DNA from: Maricaulis sp048270265
Lineage (GTDB): Bacteria > Pseudomonadota > Alphaproteobacteria > Caulobacterales > Maricaulaceae
Reading direction: 5' to 3'
NCBI RefSeq assembly: GCF_048270265.1
Contig: NZ_JBLWTD010000008.1
Span: 62,001 to 126,000, forward strand
Length of the DNA: 64,000 nt
The notes under the pieces were generated by a model that saw nothing but the letters and a program-made list of their open reading frames with translations, had not been told where the DNA came from and did not search any database. How positions within the stretch are numbered: position 1 is the first letter of the stretch; every line of letters begins with the position of its first letter. Both the position numbers and the translations under genes were made by a program. Below, piece after piece: positions 60,634-64,000 of the stretch.

Positions 60634-61416
60634 ATGGTGGACTTGAAGAAAATGGTTCGCGCGTCGCTCATGGCGGCGGTTGCGGTGAGCGCCGTCGGGG
60701 GAGTTGCCTCTGCGCAACTCGCACCCGTGCTGCAGACGGCACGCCAGAATACGAACGACGGTGCGCAGACGCAATCGCGTATTGACCAGCTGGACGACCA
60801 GCGCACGGATATCGAACTCGAATATCGTGCCCTGCTCGACCAGATCGAATCGCAGCGTCTGTTCGTAGAGCAGCAGCAAGTGTTCATCCGTTCGCAAGAG
60901 AACGAGATGGGTTCGCTGCAGGCACAGATCGACCGCGTTGAAAACATCCAGCGCGACCTGTCGCCAATGATGCGCGAAATGGTCCAGAATCTCGAGGAAT
61001 TCGTGAATCTTGACCTTCCTTTCCGCCTTGAGGGCGAAAACGGCCGGCTTCACCGGATCGAGCGTCTTTACGAACTGATCGACGATCCGGAGATTTCCCC
61101 GGCTGAGCGTTATCGCGTGATCCTGAATGCCTACGACATCGAGGCGTCCTACGGTCGCTCGCTGAATTCCTATGATGAAGAAATTCTCGAGGAAGGCATT
61201 CCGGTCAATGTGACCGTGCTGCAGATTGGCCGTATCGCCATGATCCGCAAATACCCTGATGGCCGCATGACCATGCGTCATATCAATGGCACCGACTGGG
61301 TTGCGCTTCCGGGTAGCTATGAAGCCAATGTGACCCGCGCAATCCGGATCGCTCAAGAAGTCACCACCCCGTCTGTCTTCCTCGCGCCTCTCCCAGGGCC
61401 GACGGTAGCGCAGTAA
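60634..61416 (+). CDS. DUF3450-family periplasmic protein of a TonB energiser cluster
   Basis: 260 residues. Signal peptide (MVRASLMAAVAVSAVGGVAS), a long coiled coil (IDQLDDQRTDIELEYRALLD through SRQ-rich heptads), and a C-terminal domain with ISPAERYRVILNAYDIEASY and MRHINGTDWVALPGSYE. DUF3450 genes commonly precede TtpC/ExbB/ExbD/TonB clusters in Vibrio and Shewanella (knowledge). GAGGCGAG precedes the ATG. First gene of the operon with the four following. Confidence 0.85.
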   Translation: MVDLKKMVRASLMAAVAVSAVGGVASAQLAPVLQTARQNTNDGAQTQSRIDQLDDQRTDIELEYRALLDQIESQRLFVEQQQVFIRSQENEMGSLQAQIDRVENIQRDLSPMMREMVQNLEEFVNLDLPFRLEGENGRLHRIERLYELIDDPEISPAERYRVILNAYDIEASYGRSLNSYDEEILEEGIPVNVTVLQIGRIAMIRKYPDGRMTMRHINGTDWVALPGSYEANVTRAIRIAQEVTTPSVFLAPLPGPTVAQ

Positions 61417-61440
61417 CGGATTGGAACGGAGAGTTAAGCG

Positions 61441-62829
61441 ATGAAGACCACTTTTAAGATACTCGCCGCCGCCGTTTCGATGGGTGTGGCGCTCACTGCC
61501 GGAGCTGTCGCCCAGACGCAGCCGGCCGGATCAATCAGCGAACTTCTGAACCGCGTGCGCAGCGATGCGCGTGAGGCCAGCCAGGAAAACCAGGCTCGCC
61601 TTCGTGAGTTCCAGAGCAGTACGAATCAGCAGCAGGCGCTGTTGAGCCAGGCGCGTGCCGAAATGGCCGCTCTGGAGCGTCAGGCCGTAGCCCTGACGGC
61701 GCAATTCGAAGCCAATCAGACCCAGATCGACGTTCTTGCGACCGACCTTCGCCAGCGCCAGGGTGCGTTCGGTGAGCTGTTCGGTGCAGCCCGTCAGGCC
61801 GCTGGCGAATTTGCCGCCATCATCAATGCGTCTGTGGTGTCTGCCCAATTCCCGGGCCGTGCCGATGCGCTTGAGGCTCTGGCAACCGGCCGCACGCTTC
61901 CAACCCGTGCAGAGCTGGACTACATCTGGCGCCGGGCGATCGATGAAATGATCGGCCAGCAAGGTGTTGTGACCTTCGATTCGATGGTTACAGGCATCGG
62001 CAATGGCCAGCCTGTTCCAGTGACTCGTGTCGGACCGTTCATTGCCTTCACCAGCTTTAACAACAACCAGCGCTTCGCGCGTTGGAAGGAAGACACCACC
62101 ACCGGTGCGTGGACCCTGTCTGACCTTGCGACCCAGCCTCCGGGCAATCTGATCTCTGCCGCATCGGCCCTGTACAATGCCGATCCGAACGAAATCGTCA
62201 TGGGTGTTGTCGATCCTTCGCGTGGTGCCCTGCTGGACATCTACAAGGACGTTCCGGATCTGGAAGAGCGTATCAATCAGTCCGGCATGGTTGGCCTGGT
62301 GATCATCGGTCTTCTGGTAATCTCTGCAGCCTTTGGTCTGTTCCGCATGTTCGCTCTGTTGAGCACGCAGGCGGCCGTCAATGGTCAGAAGCGCAAGTCG
62401 AAGGCTGGCAAGGGCAATCCGCTCGGCCGTGTCATGATGGCTTATGAAGCTGCCAAGGACAAAGACGTCGAGACGATGGAACTGAAGCTTGACGAGGCCA
62501 TTCTCCAGGAATCGCCGAAGCTCGAATTCGGTCTCAACTTCCTGAAACTGGCGGCCGGTATTGCACCGCTGCTGGGTCTGCTGGGTACCGTGACCGGGAT
62601 GATCAAGACCTTCACCCAGATCACGCTGTTCGGTACGGGCGATCCGCGGATCATGGCCGGCGGTATTTCCGAAGCGCTCATGACCACGGTTCTTGGTCTT
62701 ATTGCCGCCATTCCGCTGTTGTTCATTCACAGCTTCGCGCAGAGCTTTGCTCGCGGCGTGCAGCAGGTGCTCGAAGAACAAGCTGCTGGCATGGTTGCCC
62801 GTCACGCTGAAGAGCGCTCACAGGGCTAA
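61441..62829 (+). CDS. TtpC-like MotA/TolQ/ExbB proton-channel protein with periplasmic coiled-coil domain
   Basis: 462 residues. Signal-like N-terminus (ILAAAVSMGVALTAGAVAQT), ~230 residues of Gln/Arg/Ala-rich coiled coil (SQENQARLREFQSSTNQQQA), a TM (MVGLVIIGLLVISAAFGLFR), and an ExbB/TolQ C-terminal domain: LKLAAGIAPLLGLLGTVTGM and the last TM MTTVLGLIAAIPLLFIHSF. This is the TtpC arrangement, in which the extra periplasmic part couples the ExbB channel to TonB2-type systems. Follows DUF3450 by 24 bp. Confidence 0.88.
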   Translation: MKTTFKILAAAVSMGVALTAGAVAQTQPAGSISELLNRVRSDAREASQENQARLREFQSSTNQQQALLSQARAEMAALERQAVALTAQFEANQTQIDVLATDLRQRQGAFGELFGAARQAAGEFAAIINASVVSAQFPGRADALEALATGRTLPTRAELDYIWRRAIDEMIGQQGVVTFDSMVTGIGNGQPVPVTRVGPFIAFTSFNNNQRFARWKEDTTTGAWTLSDLATQPPGNLISAASALYNADPNEIVMGVVDPSRGALLDIYKDVPDLEERINQSGMVGLVIIGLLVISAAFGLFRMFALLSTQAAVNGQKRKSKAGKGNPLGRVMMAYEAAKDKDVETMELKLDEAILQESPKLEFGLNFLKLAAGIAPLLGLLGTVTGMIKTFTQITLFGTGDPRIMAGGISEALMTTVLGLIAAIPLLFIHSFAQSFARGVQQVLEEQAAGMVARHAEERSQG

Positions 62830-62843
62830 TTGGAGGAAGCGTT

Positions 62844-63380
62844 ATGGATTTCCAGGCCGTAAGTACCGGCCTTCAGGAGTTCCTCGAGCGCGGAGGCCCC
62901 GTTCTGGTTGTTATTATGGTAACGACCTTTGTAATGTGGGCCTTCATCCTCGAGCGCTTCGCCTACTTCTACTTCGCCTTTGGCGGGCAAGAAGACGCGG
63001 CGAGGCGGGAGTGGTCGGCACGGGCAGACCGAAAGTCTTGGTATGCCCATGCCATCCGCGACCAGCTCATCTCGGAGGTTAAGCAGCGTTGCGATCAAAA
63101 TGTCGAGTTGGTGAAAACCCTCGTCGCGGTTGCCCCGCTATTCGGATTGTTGGGAACAGTGACCGGCATGGTCTCGGTTTTCGATGTCATGGCGATTTCA
63201 GGGTCTTCGGACGCACAGGCCATGTCGGCCGGTGTTTCCCGGGCCACGATCCCGACCATGGCGGGGATGGTCGCATCCCTGTCCGGACTGATTTTCGCAA
63301 CCCAGATCGAACTTCTGGCCAAGCGCCGCGTAGCGCGCCTCGCCGACAAGCTCGAAATCGGTGAAGGAGTTCAGTCATGA
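62844..63380 (+). CDS. exbB: ExbB/TolQ/MotA-family proton channel protein
   Basis: 178 residues, three TM: N-terminal VLVVIMVTTFVMWAFILERF, then LVAVAPLFGLLGTVTGMVSV and MAGMVASLSGLIFATQIELL. This short ExbB carries the conserved PLFGLLGTVTGM. Forms the energised complex with ExbD using proton motive force. 14 bp after the TtpC-like gene; the stop overlaps exbD by 4 bp. Confidence 0.92.
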   Translation: MDFQAVSTGLQEFLERGGPVLVVIMVTTFVMWAFILERFAYFYFAFGGQEDAARREWSARADRKSWYAHAIRDQLISEVKQRCDQNVELVKTLVAVAPLFGLLGTVTGMVSVFDVMAISGSSDAQAMSAGVSRATIPTMAGMVASLSGLIFATQIELLAKRRVARLADKLEIGEGVQS

Positions 63381-63787
63381 GGCGTCGGGCCAAGCACACG
63401 GACGACCAGGCCGAGGTCAATATGACCCCGATGCTGGATATCGTTTTCATCCTGCTGATCTTCTTCATCGTGACTGCGACCTTCCTCTCGGAAGAGGGGA
63501 TCGACATGCGGCCACCTGCGGATACGCCGCCGGAAACGAACGAGCCAGCGCCACCACCAATCCTGGTTCAGGTTGACGACGATAATAATATCTTCGTCAA
63601 TCGGGTCCGGACGGATGTTGACCGGGTTCTCTCGGCCGTGAATCGCTTCCGCTCGGAAGAGCCGGGCAGTGCGGTTCTCGTCGATGTCGAGGACGAAGCC
63701 GATCACGGTATCATTGTCCAGATCTGGGATGAGATGGGTGCCAACGGCATTCCGGTCTCGCTCCAGCGCAACGAAGAAAACGGTTAG
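63377..63787 (+). CDS. exbD: ExbD/TolR-family protein
   Basis: 136 residues. Single N-terminal TM with the proton-carrying Asp in NMTPMLDIVFILLIFFIVTA, then a periplasmic domain with ILVQVDDDNNIFVN and LVDVEDEADHGIIVQ. Companion of the ExbB above. The upstream gene overlaps by 4 bp. A Pro-rich linker (ADTPPETNEPAPPP) joins TM and domain. Confidence 0.92.
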   Translation: MRRRAKHTDDQAEVNMTPMLDIVFILLIFFIVTATFLSEEGIDMRPPADTPPETNEPAPPPILVQVDDDNNIFVNRVRTDVDRVLSAVNRFRSEEPGSAVLVDVEDEADHGIIVQIWDEMGANGIPVSLQRNEENG

Positions 63788-63804
63788 GTCCGGGGAGGTT
63801 CAAT

Positions 63805-64000
63805 ATGGCGCGCCGTGTTAGCCGCGTAAGTACCGGAGAGGAAGAAGTCGAACTGAACATGACGCCGATGCTCGACGTTGTCTTCATTCTGCTGATCTTC
63901 TTCATCGTCACCTCCGTCTTCATCAAGGAGCCGGGCGTGTCGGTGATCCGTCCGGATGCCATGACCGAAGAGCGTGAAACCCCGTCCATGCTGGTGGCCA
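63805..64000 (+). CDS. Second ExbD/TolR-family protein (cut by window end)
   Basis: 65 codons in the window. RRVSRVSTGEEEVELNMTPM then LDVVFILLIFFIVTSVFIKE: the same proton-pore Asp context as the first ExbD. GGGGAGG precedes the ATG. Two successive exbD genes are typical of this TtpC-type cluster; a tonB gene is expected next, outside the window. Confidence 0.9.
   Translation, partial: MARRVSRVSTGEEEVELNMTPMLDVVFILLIFFIVTSVFIKEPGVSVIRPDAMTEERETPSMLVA

Overview
The window looks like a high-GC alphaproteobacterial chromosome, probably a marine stalked or dimorphic lineage near Maricaulis/Oceanicaulis (Caulobacterales or Hyphomonadaceae). The reasons are inference from content: the gene order histone-deacetylase-like, xseB, polyprenyl synthetase, dxs, tlyA; a TPR-sulfotransferase; DUF2385, DUF1499 and DUF3450 proteins; and a TonB-type ExbB/ExbD cluster. 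A run of ten N at 59649-59658 interrupts a tRNA, so this is a draft assembly. There is no prophage, CRISPR array or complete insertion sequence; most of the window is ordinary chromosomal backbone.

Layout. 1-3.5 kb: two ketoacyl-ACP synthase III paralogues (the first cut by the window edge) flank an ammonium transporter. 3.7-9.6 kb: TPR-sulfotransferase, PPK2 polyphosphate kinase, a DUF3422-like membrane protein, an ArsR regulator with a membrane protein. 9.7-13.3 kb: two small exported proteins and a NarX/NarL-type two-component pair. 13.3-17.8 kb: tag, ygfZ, a heptosyltransferase-like GT9 enzyme, a dihydroorotase-family protein and a HAD-like protein. 17.8-22.2 kb: a tripartite HlyD/ABC export system. 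22.3-25.1 kb: DUF2385, Nudix, VOC and bdhA-like genes, then a solitary MazF-like toxin. 25.06-25.44 kb holds no conventional gene but contains two RNA-like loci. 25.5-30.5 kb: yaaA, an FAD-linked oxidase, Sua5, and a YceI/cytochrome b561/YceI operon. 30.6-34.7 kb: acyl-CoA dehydrogenase, ParDE, a palindromic REP/MITE-like element, entericidin, a GlsB/YeaQ protein and a frameshifted DUF4870 gene.

34.9-37.0 kb: a YbjQ protein and two tandem signal peptidases I. 37.0-44.1 kb: an SDR, then the histone-deacetylase-like/phosphatase/xseB/ispA/dxs/GNAT/tlyA block, which joins isoprenoid precursor synthesis (dxs, ispA) to housekeeping genes. 44.1-46.5 kb: two related exported glycine-zipper proteins, one very arginine-rich. 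46.6-51.7 kb: aroC, a J-domain protein, pdxH, DUF1499, a metallo-beta-lactamase-fold hydrolase and an ATP-grasp-like protein. 52.0-56.4 kb: oppBC and oppA-type peptide uptake genes without ATPase genes. 56.4-59.5 kb: DUF3667 membrane protein and SppA. 59.6-60.1 kb: tRNA-Pro and tRNA-Gln. 60.1-60.6 kb: a long non-coding leader with a foldable core. 60.6-64.0 kb: DUF3450, TtpC-like ExbB fusion, ExbB, ExbD and a second ExbD cut by the window end; this is a proton-motive-force energiser for TonB-dependent outer-membrane uptake.

The least explained sequence is the intergenic stretch 25059-25440: a compact promoter-terminator unit of about 88 nt, followed by a region with at least six nested helices in which the ATG of a 30-codon ORF with a strong Shine-Dalgarno falls in a helix bulge. 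No named system can be claimed. All family names rest on reading motifs, without database search.
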